DNA of 64,000 bases from positions 2,990,981-3,054,980 of the forward strand of contig NZ_LN851186.1 in the NCBI RefSeq assembly GCF_001243895.1. Direction: 5' to 3'. A program made the translations under genes and the position numbers. Shown here piece after piece: positions 36,606 to 45,753 of the stretch. Source of the stretch: Bacillus testis (GTDB lineage: Bacteria > Bacillota > Bacilli > Bacillales > DSM-1321). The notes under the pieces are model-generated. The model searched no databases, was not told where the DNA came from, and worked only from the letters and a program-made list of their open reading frames with translations. Positions within the stretch are counted from its first letter, which is position 1, and each line of letters begins with the position of its first letter.

Positions 36606-38015
36606 TTATGAAAGCCGTCTAATCCGGAAATACGGATACAGGGAATCTTTGACTGTAAAACAAAGCTCGCATCCCATTTCAGATTGCAGCCGGTCTTTAA
36701 AGACAGTATTTTCTCCGGAAAACCACTGAAGAACATCCGCAGAAACTTCCACCTCGATTAAGCTGAGATTCTTTTTCCGTTCCTGATAGAGCTCCCTCTC
36801 CAGTCTGAAGGCGGCGGACTGGCTGCTTTCCACACGGCCGCTCCCCTGGCAGACTGGGCATGGTTCCGTCGTTTGCTGCCTTAGGGAGGGAGAAGTGACC
36901 TTTCTGGTAAGCTCCAGTATGCCCAGGTCTGAAAACCCGGCGATTTTCACTGTCATCGAATCCTTCTTGGCCTCTCTGTTGACGGCGCGCAAGAGTTCAG
37001 CACGGTCGCCGCCATTGATGAAATCGATTAAAATCATGCCGCTTATATTCCTTAGCCTGATTTGGGAAAACGCTAGGCGCACCGCCTTCAGATTGGTGCT
37101 CTGTATAGTCTCGGATTTATCTTTTTTTCCCGTGAATTTTCCTGTATTCACATCGATGGTGGTCATGGCTTCCCCTTCCTCGATCACAAGGAACCCTCCA
37201 TTATCAAGCCAGACGATGTTTTTGTATAACCGTTTCAATTGTTGCTCTGCATGCATGGCCAAAAATAGATCTTCCGGGTCTCGATGATAGCGAAGTTCCC
37301 ATTCCTCGCCGGCTAACGATTGCAATTGTTGATAAAGGTTAAAATCATCCACTACACAAATGCCCGTCTCATTCTTTTTCATCTCCTGCTGAATCAGGCC
37401 GATCAATTGGTTTTTCTCAAACAGAAGACCGGGCGCTTTTTGGCCGGCTGCCAGCGATTGCAATTGGCGGTATTTTCCTCGGCACTTCTTCAATTCATGC
37501 TCAAAGAAGGACTCGTCTTTTTCGGCCATTTCTGTGCGGATCAGCATGCCCTCCCCATTCTCCTGATGTTTTTCACCGATATCTTTCCACCGTTCACGCA
37601 TGTGATGGTCTAATTTTTTTGAGACAGCCACATAACCCTGCCCTGGCGTATAAACCATAAAGGGAGTAGACACCTCAACATAGCCGCTCAGGCGGGCTCC
37701 CTTGTGTTCATTCTCATCACGGACAACCTGAACCATAATTTTTTCGCCTTGGGTAATGATTTTGCTGATGTCCTTTTCTGTCTTCGTTGATGGCTTTGCA
37801 ATATCTGCACGATGGAGGAAACCATTTTTATGCGGGCCGAAACGCACAAACGCGGCATCCATTCCGGGCACTATTTTTTCTACTTGCCCCACGTAGATAT
37901 TGCCGACAAGGCTCCGCTGTTGATGATTCCAAATATGCAATGTTTGCAGCTCCCCAGCATCCAGGACGCCTATTCTGTTTTCCCTGCCAATCGCATTCAC
38001 TAAGATTGTTTTCAT
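36606..38015 (-). CDS. rng: Ribonuclease E/G family endoribonuclease
   Basis: 469-residue RNase G-type enzyme for rRNA and mRNA processing. An S1 RNA-binding domain is at about 36-120. The catalytic metal-binding aspartates are D288 (TTIDVNTGKFTG) and D331 (ILIDFINGGDR). The zinc-link cysteines C386 and C389 are in CPVCQGSG. A small C-terminal domain follows. B. subtilis lacks RNase E/G and uses RNase Y; other Bacillaceae have it. AAAGG precedes the ATG. It lies between spoIVFB and the rplU promoter. Confidence 0.93.
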   Translation of the reverse strand: MKTILVNAIGRENRIGVLDAGELQTLHIWNHQQRSLVGNIYVGQVEKIVPGMDAAFVRFGPHKNGFLHRADIAKPSTKTEKDISKIITQGEKIMVQVVRDENEHKGARLSGYVEVSTPFMVYTPGQGYVAVSKKLDHHMRERWKDIGEKHQENGEGMLIRTEMAEKDESFFEHELKKCRGKYRQLQSLAAGQKAPGLLFEKNQLIGLIQQEMKKNETGICVVDDFNLYQQLQSLAGEEWELRYHRDPEDLFLAMHAEQQLKRLYKNIVWLDNGGFLVIEEGEAMTTIDVNTGKFTGKKDKSETIQSTNLKAVRLAFSQIRLRNISGMILIDFINGGDRAELLRAVNREAKKDSMTVKIAGFSDLGILELTRKVTSPSLRQQTTEPCPVCQGSGRVESSQSAAFRLERELYQERKKNLSLIEVEVSADVLQWFSGENTVFKDRLQSEMGCELCFTVKDSLYPYFRIRRLS

Positions 38016-38043
38016 ATCTGACCCTTTCTTTCATTGTGCTTGG

Positions 38044-38283
38044 CTATCCGTAAAAAAGCTCCATGCATTCAGAAAACGAAGGTATGGGATCCAACCATAC
38101 TTCCATTTTTCCGCCATGGAGCTCCTGTGTTTTCAATTCATCTTCTGTTCCCATTAAAGAGTCCCCTGGGATTAGCCACGCGATATCTGCAAGGATACCA
38201 TATTCAGTAGGAATATAACAGGTCGCCAACTTTATCTCCTGTTCTTTTTTCTGTGAAATAAGCATGCAATACTTCCGTTTCAT
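38044..38283 (-). CDS. Possible small protein between spoIVFB and rng
   Basis: A 79-codon frame begins inside the 3' end of spoIVFB (80-base overlap) and fills the gap to rng. AAGG lies 8 bases before the ATG at 38283. The product is acidic, has no membrane helix and includes YIPTEYGILADIAWLIPGDS. I recognise no family. It is supported only by an intact frame, spacing and protein-like composition. Confidence 0.35.
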   Translation of the reverse strand: MKRKYCMLISQKKEQEIKLATCYIPTEYGILADIAWLIPGDSLMGTEDELKTQELHGGKMEVWLDPIPSFSECMELFYG

Positions 38284-39070
38284 CCAAAGCGCCTTTTTCT
38301 TTGCCTTGATTGGTCACGATGACAGGGTGTTTGCATCCCCTTTGGAAATATTGCAAGAGACTGTATAGCTTTTCATTCTCATCCACTCTGATCGGCTTCA
38401 GCTGGAGAACTTCCTTGTTCTTTCCGTAATGCCTTTCCAACAGGAACCTCATGAAAATATAATGGCGCTGCTTCCATTCCATTGCGATTGAAAACAGCAA
38501 AAAAGCCATAATAATACACATATTCAATGAGAACTGCTGCAGCCAGATGCTGAGCGGCACCAAAAGCATGATGAACAATAAAGAGAATTGGAGCATCCAC
38601 TTATGGCTTTTCAAAAACGACAAGCGGATGGAAAGGAATAAAAACAATAGTTTGCCGCCATCCAAAGGCCATAATGGCAGCAAATTGAACAGGCATATAG
38701 ACGCATTCATATAAGCAAAAGTCAAAAAGGAAACCTCTGATAGAAAACCGCCCGCAAATAAGCCATATGCCAAAGCAAACAGCCATAAATGTTGCAGGGG
38801 GCCGAAAACAATGACGTTTACTTCTTCTTTAATGGAGCGGTTTCCATATTCCTCTGTTTCCATTACGCCCCCAAACGGCAGCAGGGTGATCGACTTAATG
38901 CGCCATTTATAACGCGTTGCCATCCAGGCGTGGCCCATTTCATGAAAGAAAACGACAATCAAAAGCATGATCAACTGCTGAAAATGAGCGGTCAATACGG
39001 CTATCCCCATCACCAGCCATGTAATAGGATGGACCCTTACCTTCGCCATCACTTTCAAATATTTATTCAA
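38204..39070 (-). CDS. spoIVFB: SpoIVFB, intramembrane metalloprotease for pro-SigK
   Basis: Site-2 protease that cuts pro-SigK in the mother cell. 288 residues, about six membrane helices. The zinc site is H43, E44, H47 (FFHEMGH) and D137 (NLLPLWPLDGG), the same numbers as in B. subtilis. A CBS-like domain is at the C-terminus (about 215-288). It overlaps the end of spoIVFA. The checkpoint protein BofC is encoded elsewhere in the window. Confidence 0.95.
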   Translation of the reverse strand: MNKYLKVMAKVRVHPITWLVMGIAVLTAHFQQLIMLLIVVFFHEMGHAWMATRYKWRIKSITLLPFGGVMETEEYGNRSIKEEVNVIVFGPLQHLWLFALAYGLFAGGFLSEVSFLTFAYMNASICLFNLLPLWPLDGGKLLFLFLSIRLSFLKSHKWMLQFSLLFIMLLVPLSIWLQQFSLNMCIIMAFLLFSIAMEWKQRHYIFMRFLLERHYGKNKEVLQLKPIRVDENEKLYSLLQYFQRGCKHPVIVTNQGKEKGALDETEVLHAYFTEKRTGDKVGDLLYSY

Positions 39071-39815
39071 AGGTAATCACCTGGCTTGGATCGATAAATG
39101 CCTCATTCTTCTTTACGGCAAAAAACATTTTCCCGTTTCCCGACCCGGCATCTGAAACAACGCCGAGTTTTTGTCCTTTTTGTATGTCTTCATATAAACC
39201 GACAGATAATGACTTCAAGTTTCCATACCATGATTCACTCTGATCGGCATGCTGCAGGACCACTGTATTGCCCCATTTTTCTTTTTTTCCGGCAAAGATC
39301 ACAGTGCCATTGTCGATGGCGCCGACTTTGACATTTTGGCCGCTCTTAAGCAAGACGCCTTCCCCGTTGCTTTTAAAATCTTCCGTTATACTTCCTGCGA
39401 TGGGAACGGCATACGTCGAATTAACAGGTTGAACCGTCTCTTTCCTCTCCTCACGGTCAGAAGGCAGAAATGCAATCGGTTTGCCGAATGTATCTTCATA
39501 CCAATCTGTGATATACGCAAACTGCAATTCTTTTTCAAATGAAGAAGCGACTGCCTTCCTTGCCGGTTCGAGACGGGCAGTCGGATATTTGTACATGAGC
39601 GCCACACCAACGAACAGGAGGACAGCGCCAAGCACCTTCAGCAGAAATAAATCCTTCCGGAACAAAGGATATTTCACGTCTTCGCTTCCTGCGTACGAGG
39701 GAGGATAAGAAGACGTGTAAGGCTGGGATTCTCCATGATCGCCCTGCTGTTCCTGCGCTTTTTTCATCTTCCTAATCCGGTTGTGGATCTCTCTCCTTCT
39801 TTGATCAGTCATCAT
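39063..39815 (-). CDS. spoIVFA: SpoIVFA, inhibitor and anchor of SpoIVFB
   Basis: Holds SpoIVFB inactive in the outer forespore membrane until cut by SpoIVB. 250 residues: a charged N-terminal cytosolic part, one membrane helix (about 57-76), and a degenerate M23/LytM-like domain (about 130-250: VPIAGSITEDF...GNTVVLQHADQSESWYGNL) without the full metal site. Several ATGs occur; the one at 39815 has AAGGAG 9 bases away. A SigE-like promoter lies upstream. Confidence 0.9.
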   Translation of the reverse strand: MMTDQRRREIHNRIRKMKKAQEQQGDHGESQPYTSSYPPSYAGSEDVKYPLFRKDLFLLKVLGAVLLFVGVALMYKYPTARLEPARKAVASSFEKELQFAYITDWYEDTFGKPIAFLPSDREERKETVQPVNSTYAVPIAGSITEDFKSNGEGVLLKSGQNVKVGAIDNGTVIFAGKKEKWGNTVVLQHADQSESWYGNLKSLSVGLYEDIQKGQKLGVVSDAGSGNGKMFFAVKKNEAFIDPSQVITFE

Positions 39816-39852
39816 ATGCATAGGCTCCTTTTCCATACAGATTCGTACTACC

Positions 39853-39881
39853 ACTATATGAACCCCTTGTCCAAACTATAC
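39853..39881 (-). promoter_or_regulatory. Candidate SigE promoter of spoIVFA-spoIVFB
   Basis: On the minus strand: GTATAGT, a 14-base spacer, CATATAGT (six of eight -10 bases). It lies about 38 bases before the start. The operon is SigE-dependent in B. subtilis. Confidence 0.45.
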
Positions 39882-39943
39882 CCTCAAAAGCACAAGGCAA
39901 CAGAACACAGGAAAGAAGATAAAAAGCGCGGATAACGAAGGGC

Positions 39944-39985
39944 ATAAAAAAAGCATTCAGCTTGTATACTGAATGCTTTTTTATC
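39944..39985 (-). terminator. Terminator of mre-min operon
   Basis: AAGCATTCAG (39951-39960) pairs with CTGAATGCTT (39969-39978), with A- and T-runs on both sides. It follows the minD stop by a few bases. Confidence 0.92.
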
Positions 39986-39987
39986 AT

Positions 39988-40791
39988 TTAACGCCCACTG
40001 AATATTCTTTTCAATCTGGCAAACATGCCGAGTTGCGTCTGCTCCATCGGCTTCAAAGGAATGGATTCACCCAGTATCCGGCGCGCTATATTGCGGTAGG
40101 CGATAGATGCCGAGTTTTTCGGATCAAGCGCGATCGGCTCACCTTTATGGGATGCCTTAATGACATCATCATCGTCAACGACAATGCCAATAAGGTCGAT
40201 TCGCAAGTGTTCAACCACTTCATCTATATCCATTACATCCCCATTGCTGACCATATGGGCACGGATACGGTTGATCACCAGCTTCAATTCCTTAACGTTT
40301 TCTTCCTTCTCAAGCAAACCGATTACACGGTCCGCATCTCTTACTGCAGCTTTCTCTGGCGTAGTAACGACGATGGCGCGGTCAGCTCCGGCAACGGCAT
40401 TCTTATATCCTTGCTCAATGCCTGCCGGGCAATCAATAATAATGTAATCATAATCCTGCTTCAGCTCAGTAATAAGCTTATGCATTTGCTCAGGGCTCAC
40501 CGCGTTTTTATCGCTTGTCTGAGCAGCCGGAAGAAGATAAAGCAGATCGTCAAAACGCTTGTCCTTTACCAGCGCCTGATGAATCTTACATCTCTCTTCA
40601 ATCACGTCAACAAGGTCATAAATAATCCGGTTTTCCAGTCCCATGATTACATCCAGATTGCGTAGACCGATATCTGTATCCACCAAGCACACTCTTTTCC
40701 CTAAAATGGCGAGTGCTGTTCCTATATTTGCGGTGGTTGTTGTCTTTCCGACTCCACCCTTGCCAGAAGTAATCACAATAGCTTCACCCAC
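39988..40791 (-). CDS. minD: Septum site-determining ATPase MinD
   Basis: Deviant Walker ATPase that brings MinC to the membrane to block division at poles. 267 residues. GKGGVGKTTTT is at 10-20, DTDIGLRNLD near 38-47 and IIIDCPAG near 117-124. The C-terminal amphipathic membrane helix is in FARLKRIFSGR. The start is GTG, 9 bases after GGGGG. It follows minC by 2 bases in the mreBCD-minCD order. Confidence 0.97.
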   Translation of the reverse strand: MGEAIVITSGKGGVGKTTTTANIGTALAILGKRVCLVDTDIGLRNLDVIMGLENRIIYDLVDVIEERCKIHQALVKDKRFDDLLYLLPAAQTSDKNAVSPEQMHKLITELKQDYDYIIIDCPAGIEQGYKNAVAGADRAIVVTTPEKAAVRDADRVIGLLEKEENVKELKLVINRIRAHMVSNGDVMDIDEVVEHLRIDLIGIVVDDDDVIKASHKGEPIALDPKNSASIAYRNIARRILGESIPLKPMEQTQLGMFARLKRIFSGR

Positions 40792-40793
40792 GA

Positions 40794-41480
40794 TTAGATT
40801 CCCCCTTCTAATCTAGTTAAATTCGGTCTAATATCTTTTAAAACTTGGACTCGGTCAAATTGCATATGATGATCTTCGTCCAGGTAGGCGCAGTGAAGAT
40901 TCAATTGATCTTCCGGCACAGCTGTAACCGTCGTAATATGTACATCAGCGATGCTGATCTGTGCAGACGTAATGGCTCCGCCAGCCACGACTGCTTGTTC
41001 GTTCCCGTTGCAGCCGGCCTGGACAGAACCCCTGATTGTTCCTATCACAAAAACATTGCCTCCGGCCCGGATGACGCCGCCCGGATTCACATCACCGATC
41101 AATAATAAATCGCCGGGCACCCGGAGCACTTGGCCTGAACGGACGATGCCTGCCAGTGATTTGATTTCGCTTTTGCCCAATAATTGGTCCGCTTCCTCAA
41201 GCGTAATGACATTCGAACTGATCTTTTCAACCACCAGCTTATGGTTCCCTTCAATGACAGAAACCAGTTTTTCTTGTTCTTCCTGAGAAAACTGTCTGTT
41301 GCCCGTATGTACATTTACGCTTAATTGCGGTTCATCTTTTTGCGCTTTATAAGAAGTGGCAAGCTTTATTTTCAGTTCTGCGACAATATCCTCAAAAGAA
41401 CTAGAATTATCAAGATGAAGCGTTAGTCCATCTTTTGTGCCTTTTATCGTAACACTCTGCATGTTTCTATTATTAATCAC
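40794..41480 (-). CDS. minC: Septum site-determining protein MinC
   Basis: FtsZ polymerisation inhibitor. 228 residues: an N-terminal domain (VTIKGTKDGLTLHLD) and a C-terminal beta-helix (SGQVLRVPGDLLLIGDVNPG, AGGNVFVIGTIRG). The GTG at 41480 has GAGGTGG upstream and gives an N-terminus like B. subtilis MinC. Works with MinD. Confidence 0.94.
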   Translation of the reverse strand: MINNRNMQSVTIKGTKDGLTLHLDNSSSFEDIVAELKIKLATSYKAQKDEPQLSVNVHTGNRQFSQEEQEKLVSVIEGNHKLVVEKISSNVITLEEADQLLGKSEIKSLAGIVRSGQVLRVPGDLLLIGDVNPGGVIRAGGNVFVIGTIRGSVQAGCNGNEQAVVAGGAITSAQISIADVHITTVTAVPEDQLNLHCAYLDEDHHMQFDRVQVLKDIRPNLTRLEGGI

Positions 41481-41557
41481 GCACATCCACCTCAACAATT
41501 CTATATTCTATCCAATCATAGTATTATCCTGTTAATACCTGATACGAACGCATACCT

Positions 41558-42094
41558 TTACTTCATGAATAATGTATCTCCACCGCTGTCCTCAGTCGCA
41601 TTCTTAAGAAACAATTGTTTAAGCGGATACGCAGCCACCAATAGCACGATCGCATTTAACAGCAACGTTGGCAGCAATCGAATCGCCAGGAATTCTTGAA
41701 CGGTAAAATCCGTGAAACCTAAAATCAGGTTAAAGCCGTAAACGATGAATTCCAGCATGACAATGGAAAACAAAGACATAATGGAGACAATCAATAGATT
41801 ATTCTGCAAAATCTTCATGGTCTTGGAAATCATATACGTGACAATCGGATACATAAACAGATAGATCCCCAAAATTTCCGTATACGTTATATCATAGACC
41901 AAACCTAAAACCATGCCATACCAAAGGGCAGGCCAATACTTTCCGTATACCGCGAAAAACACTAGGAAGATCATAATAAAGCGCGGTACAACTATCCAAT
42001 CGCTATTGAACAGATTTCCCGAAAAAATGCTGACAAACACACTTTCAACAATGAAGATGAGAGCGGCGGCTAATGGAATAGCAAACTTTCTCAC
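41558..42094 (-). CDS. mreD: Rod shape-determining protein MreD
   Basis: Membrane part of the elongasome, 178 residues with about five helices. The LGLVYDITYTEILGIYLFMYPIV region is the family core (named here by its YDITYTEILG part). The GTG overlaps the mreC stop and has GAGGAGGG upstream. Third of mreB-mreC-mreD. Confidence 0.93.
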   Translation of the reverse strand: MRKFAIPLAAALIFIVESVFVSIFSGNLFNSDWIVVPRFIMIFLVFFAVYGKYWPALWYGMVLGLVYDITYTEILGIYLFMYPIVTYMISKTMKILQNNLLIVSIMSLFSIVMLEFIVYGFNLILGFTDFTVQEFLAIRLLPTLLLNAIVLLVAAYPLKQLFLKNATEDSGGDTLFMK

Positions 42095-42975
42095 AGTCCG
42101 CCCTCCTCAACATTAACTTCAGATTTATCAGGGTTCTTATCTAATGCCGGATTCACGACCATTACATTTTCAATATCGCCCAAATCGGCAAACGGCTTCA
42201 CGTAAGCAGTCTGGGTCAATCCATATTGGTCGACCTTCACACTTTCGACTGTACCGATCTGCAATCCTTTAGGGAAAACAAGCCCCAATCCTGAAGTGGT
42301 TACAACTGAGCCTTTTTTGACCTTCACATCTGTATCGATTTTCTTCAGCAGCAAACGCTTCTTCTTCGTATCATATCCTTCGATAAAACCGAAGGCCTTG
42401 TTCTTGCCAATCTGAACTTGTGCGGAAATCCGGTGTTTAGGATCCATTGAAGTAACTAATTGGACGGTCGAATGTAAAGAAGTCGTCGACTTCACTTTAC
42501 CGATCAATCCCTTGGATGTAATGACAGCCATATTCTTCTCGACCCCATGATGAGTCCCTTTATTGATTTGGATGTTTTCCTGCCATCTGTCCGGGTTACG
42601 GCCGATGACAGTAGCATGGATCGGCGAATACTTGCTTAAATCGTCCTTTTTGTCCAAAATTGCACGTAATTCTTCATTATCATTCTTAAGCTCCTGGACT
42701 TGTCCCTTCAATTGGACATATTCATCCAGTCGTGCCTTAAGCTTTTCATTCTCTTCATATGTTTTTTGCAGATTGCGTAAATCCTCAAAAGACCCGGCTA
42801 TGAATTGTGCAGGCGCATGAAATATTTGTTGGAAGAAACCGGCGGTATCTTTCACAAATTGCTCAGGCCAGCTCACATTTTCTTTTTCCTTTAATGAAAA
42901 GCCAATCAATGCCACGAGAATGATGATACTTATGAGAAGCACGATAAGTTTTTTGTTTAGAAAAAACTGTGGCAT
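42091..42975 (-). CDS. mreC: Rod shape-determining protein MreC
   Basis: 294 residues: one N-terminal membrane helix (about 9-27), a coiled coil (about 65-112) and a beta-barrel domain (VIGRNPDRWQENIQINKGTHHGVEKNM...SKGLIGKV). Links the cytosolic MreB filaments to wall enzymes outside. A short gap and a hairpin separate it from mreB. Confidence 0.95.
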   Translation of the reverse strand: MPQFFLNKKLIVLLISIIILVALIGFSLKEKENVSWPEQFVKDTAGFFQQIFHAPAQFIAGSFEDLRNLQKTYEENEKLKARLDEYVQLKGQVQELKNDNEELRAILDKKDDLSKYSPIHATVIGRNPDRWQENIQINKGTHHGVEKNMAVITSKGLIGKVKSTTSLHSTVQLVTSMDPKHRISAQVQIGKNKAFGFIEGYDTKKKRLLLKKIDTDVKVKKGSVVTTSGLGLVFPKGLQIGTVESVKVDQYGLTQTAYVKPFADLGDIENVMVVNPALDKNPDKSEVNVEEGGL

Positions 42976-43042
42976 GATTACACCTCTATATACATAATAA
43001 GTAGTTGTGAGTTAATGGATTGAATTATTCGACAAGAATAAT

Positions 43043-43089
43043 AAATCTCTTCACATTCTCCAGTATACAGGAGAATGCCAAGAGATTTA
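43043..43089 (-). terminator. Large hairpin between mreB and mreC
   Basis: AAATCTCTT and AAGAGATTT enclose a second stem ATTCTCC/GGAGAAT. The minus transcript continues with ATTATTC, so termination would be partial. It may reduce expression of mreC and later genes relative to mreB. Confidence 0.6.
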
Positions 43090-43100
43090 AGACTTATTTA

Positions 43101-44114
43101 TTATAATTTTGCACGACTTCTGAATTCATGGATATGATCCAATGCTTTACCAGTGCCGATTGCAACGCAATCCAATGGATCTTCAGCGATAATGACAGGC
43201 ATTTTTGTTTCATCGCTGATGACTTTATCCAAGTTGCGAAGCAATGCGCCGCCACCAGTCAAGACAATGCCGCGGTCCATGATATCCGCTGCTAGTTCAG
43301 GCGGTGTTTTTTCCAATGTATTTTTCACGGAATCAACAATCGCATAAACAGTATCATGCAAAGCTTCACAGATTTCTTCAGCCGTGATTTCAATTGTCTT
43401 TGGAAGTCCTGTCAGCAGGTCGCGTCCGCGGATTTCCATATTCTCGATTCCTTCCGCATCGCCGGCAGAACCGATTTCCACCTTAACTGCTTCCGCTGTA
43501 CGTTCACCGATCATCAAGTTATATGTTTTGCGGATATAGTTTACGATCGCTTCATCCATTTCATCTCCGGCTACGCGGACAGATTGGCTTGTCACGATGC
43601 CTCCTAATGAAATGATGGCCACTTCTGTTGTACCGCCGCCAATATCGACAACCATGCTTCCTGTTGGTTCCCAAACTGGCAGATCAGCTCCGATGGCAGC
43701 CGCGAACGGTTCTTCGATTGTGTAAGCATCACGTGCGCCAGCTTGTCTAGTCGCATCAATTACCGCTCTTTTCTCAACAGCAGTAATGCCTGAAGGCACA
43801 CAAACCATAACATATGGATTACGCGCAAAAACGCCTTTCTTCTGGGCTTGGTTCATATAATATTTCATCATTGTAGCTGTTGTTTCATAGTCAGCGATGA
43901 CGCCATCTTTCATAGGGCGCATTGCAACCACATTCCCAGGCGTACGCCCGATCATATTGCGGGCATCATTACCGACAGCTTTAATTTGTTTAGAATCTGT
44001 TTCAAATGCCACTACGGAAGGCTCTCTGACAACAATCCCCTTGCCCTTCACATATACCAGCGTATTAGCTGTGCCCAAATCTATACCAAGATCTTTTGTT
44101 CCAATACCAAACAT
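43101..44114 (-). CDS. mreB: Rod shape-determining actin homolog MreB
   Basis: 337 residues. Actin-fold motifs: [18 protein letters not shown] near the start, [17 protein letters not shown] near 165, and VLTGGGALL near 290. The ATG at 44114 ([10 protein letters not shown]) has GGGAG 8 bases upstream and is chosen over the longer frame. Directs lateral wall synthesis. Confidence 0.97.
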   Translation of the reverse strand: MFGIGTKDLGIDLGTANTLVYVKGKGIVVREPSVVAFETDSKQIKAVGNDARNMIGRTPGNVVAMRPMKDGVIADYETTATMMKYYMNQAQKKGVFARNPYVMVCVPSGITAVEKRAVIDATRQAGARDAYTIEEPFAAAIGADLPVWEPTGSMVVDIGGGTTEVAIISLGGIVTSQSVRVAGDEMDEAIVNYIRKTYNLMIGERTAEAVKVEIGSAGDAEGIENMEIRGRDLLTGLPKTIEITAEEICEALHDTVYAIVDSVKNTLEKTPPELAADIMDRGIVLTGGGALLRNLDKVISDETKMPVIIAEDPLDCVAIGTGKALDHIHEFRSRAKL

Positions 44115-44259
44115 GAATGTATCTCCCTTTCTCAACTTCGATCAAGTTAAAGTGATTCACAATCATAGTATAAACCACTGTATTTTTTTCATTATTTTTG
44201 ACACTATACTAAAAAATCATAAATAATATTATATTACATCGTCAAATATTATGGTAGTG

Positions 44260-44946
44260 TCATAAATATCCTTTTTCTTTCAAACTAACATATTTTTTCT
44301 CGCCAATGATTAAATGGTCCAATATGTCTATGCCAATTAATTTGCCGCATTCTATCAATCTCTTGGTCACATCGATGTCTTCCTTGCTTGGAGTAGGGTC
44401 TCCGGAAGGATGGTTGTGGACACAGATAATGGAAGCCGCCGATCTTCTGAATGCTTCTTTAAAGACTTCCCTTGGATGGACAATGGAAGCGTTCAGGCTG
44501 CCGATGAAAACGGCTTGCTTGTGCAATACCTGATTCTTTGTATTCAGATACAGGCAGACAAAATGTTCCTGAGATAGAAATCTCATGTCATTCATGCAAT
44601 AGTTCGCACAATCTTCCGGTGAACGGATGACATATCTTTCAGTATAACAGAGATTGTTGATCCTATTCCCTATTTCTACTGCTGCCAATATTTGGATTGC
44701 CTTTGCTTCGCCCATCCCTTTAATACTGGTCAACTCCTCGATGGATGCATCTTTCAGCATCCTGAGGCCATCGAATGTACTGATCAATCTTTCCGACAGT
44801 TGCAGAACGGATTCATTCCGCGTACCCGTCCTGACCAACAGCGCAAGCAATTCCTGGTTGGAAAGGCTTGCCGGGCCATCACGCAAAAAGCGTTCACGCG
44901 GGCGTTCGCTGTTGGGAAAATCTCTTATCATCATCGTACCGCTCAA
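44260..44946 (-). CDS. radC: RadC-family JAB-domain protein
   Basis: 228 residues: an N-terminal helix-hairpin-helix-like part (SIKGMGEAKAIQILA), then a JAB1/MPN metalloprotease-like domain with EVF, H177, H179 and D190 in HNHPSGDPTPSKED. The role in DNA repair is not well supported by later work. The TTG at 44946 lies 7 bases after GGAAG; in-frame ATGs at 44934 and 44931 are alternatives. Sits between maf and mreB, as in B. subtilis. Confidence 0.93.
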   Translation of the reverse strand: MSGTMMIRDFPNSERPRERFLRDGPASLSNQELLALLVRTGTRNESVLQLSERLISTFDGLRMLKDASIEELTSIKGMGEAKAIQILAAVEIGNRINNLCYTERYVIRSPEDCANYCMNDMRFLSQEHFVCLYLNTKNQVLHKQAVFIGSLNASIVHPREVFKEAFRRSAASIICVHNHPSGDPTPSKEDIDVTKRLIECGKLIGIDILDHLIIGEKKYVSLKEKGYL

Positions 44947-45010
44947 AAAGCATCTTCCTTCCTATTTTTGTCAACCGAATACGGAGGAAGGCTGCATAAG
45001 CCGCGATATT

Positions 45011-45568
45011 TCAGCGAAATGAGGATAATTCTCGAGCAAGGCGGGATACAGGAAGACCTACGACATTATAATAATCGCCTTGGATCTCTTTGACGAATAA
45101 TGCCGCTTTCCCCTGAATTCCATAGGATCCCGCTTTATCAAAAGGCTCGCCGCTGTCAATATAAGCATGAATATCTTGGGAATCCAGCTCCCAGAACGTA
45201 ACGATTGTTTCTTCATAAAAACATCTATACGATTCATTCGTCATCATGCATACCCCTGTAAACACACTATGGGTTTGATTTGAAAGCTGCGATAAAGTTC
45301 TGAAGGCATCTTCCCTGCTCTCTGGCTTGCCAAGAATGCGGCCATTATGCACCACTATTGTATCACAGCCGATCACTATAGACTCCTGATGACTTTTTAT
45401 GGCTGCCTCTGCCTTCTTGTAAGCAAGCTGTTTCACTGCCTCTGCAGGGGAAATGCCCGGTGGGATTGTTTCATCAATATCTGAGGAAAATGTGTGGAAG
45501 GGTATGTCCAACAGTTTGAGGAGTTCTTGCCTACGAGGTGATGAAGAAGCTAATAACAATGATTTCAT
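45011..45568 (-). CDS. maf: Maf-family nucleotide pyrophosphatase
   Basis: 185 residues. LLLASSSPRRQELL at the start, IDETIPPG, IGCDTIVV and GYGIQGKAALF-like SYGIQGKAALFV are the family marks. It hydrolyses non-canonical or canonical dTTP/UTP-type nucleotides and is linked with septum inhibition in B. subtilis. The ATG at 45568 has AGGTGG upstream; the GTG at 45577 overlaps that site. Confidence 0.94.
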   Translation of the reverse strand: MKSLLLASSSPRRQELLKLLDIPFHTFSSDIDETIPPGISPAEAVKQLAYKKAEAAIKSHQESIVIGCDTIVVHNGRILGKPESREDAFRTLSQLSNQTHSVFTGVCMMTNESYRCFYEETIVTFWELDSQDIHAYIDSGEPFDKAGSYGIQGKAALFVKEIQGDYYNVVGLPVSRLARELSSFR

Positions 45569-45691
45569 GTGAGCCACCTAAACCTTTACCAAATTTAAAA
45601 AGAGAGATACAAATCCATCGTACCAAAGTTTATCTTAGTTCACAATACGGCTTTCGACAAATATTTCTATAAGCCTCCAAAAGCACAAATA

Positions 45692-45727
45692 TAAAAAAAC
45701 CCTTTAGATTCATCTCTCTAAAAGGGC
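45692..45727 (-). terminator. Terminator after spoIIB
   Basis: CCCTTTTAGA and TCTAAAGGG pair on the minus strand, followed by TTTTTTTATA. It isolates maf from spoIIB and the pilus genes. Confidence 0.88.
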
Positions 45728-45753
45728 TGCATTCGACCGATCATGCATGATCA

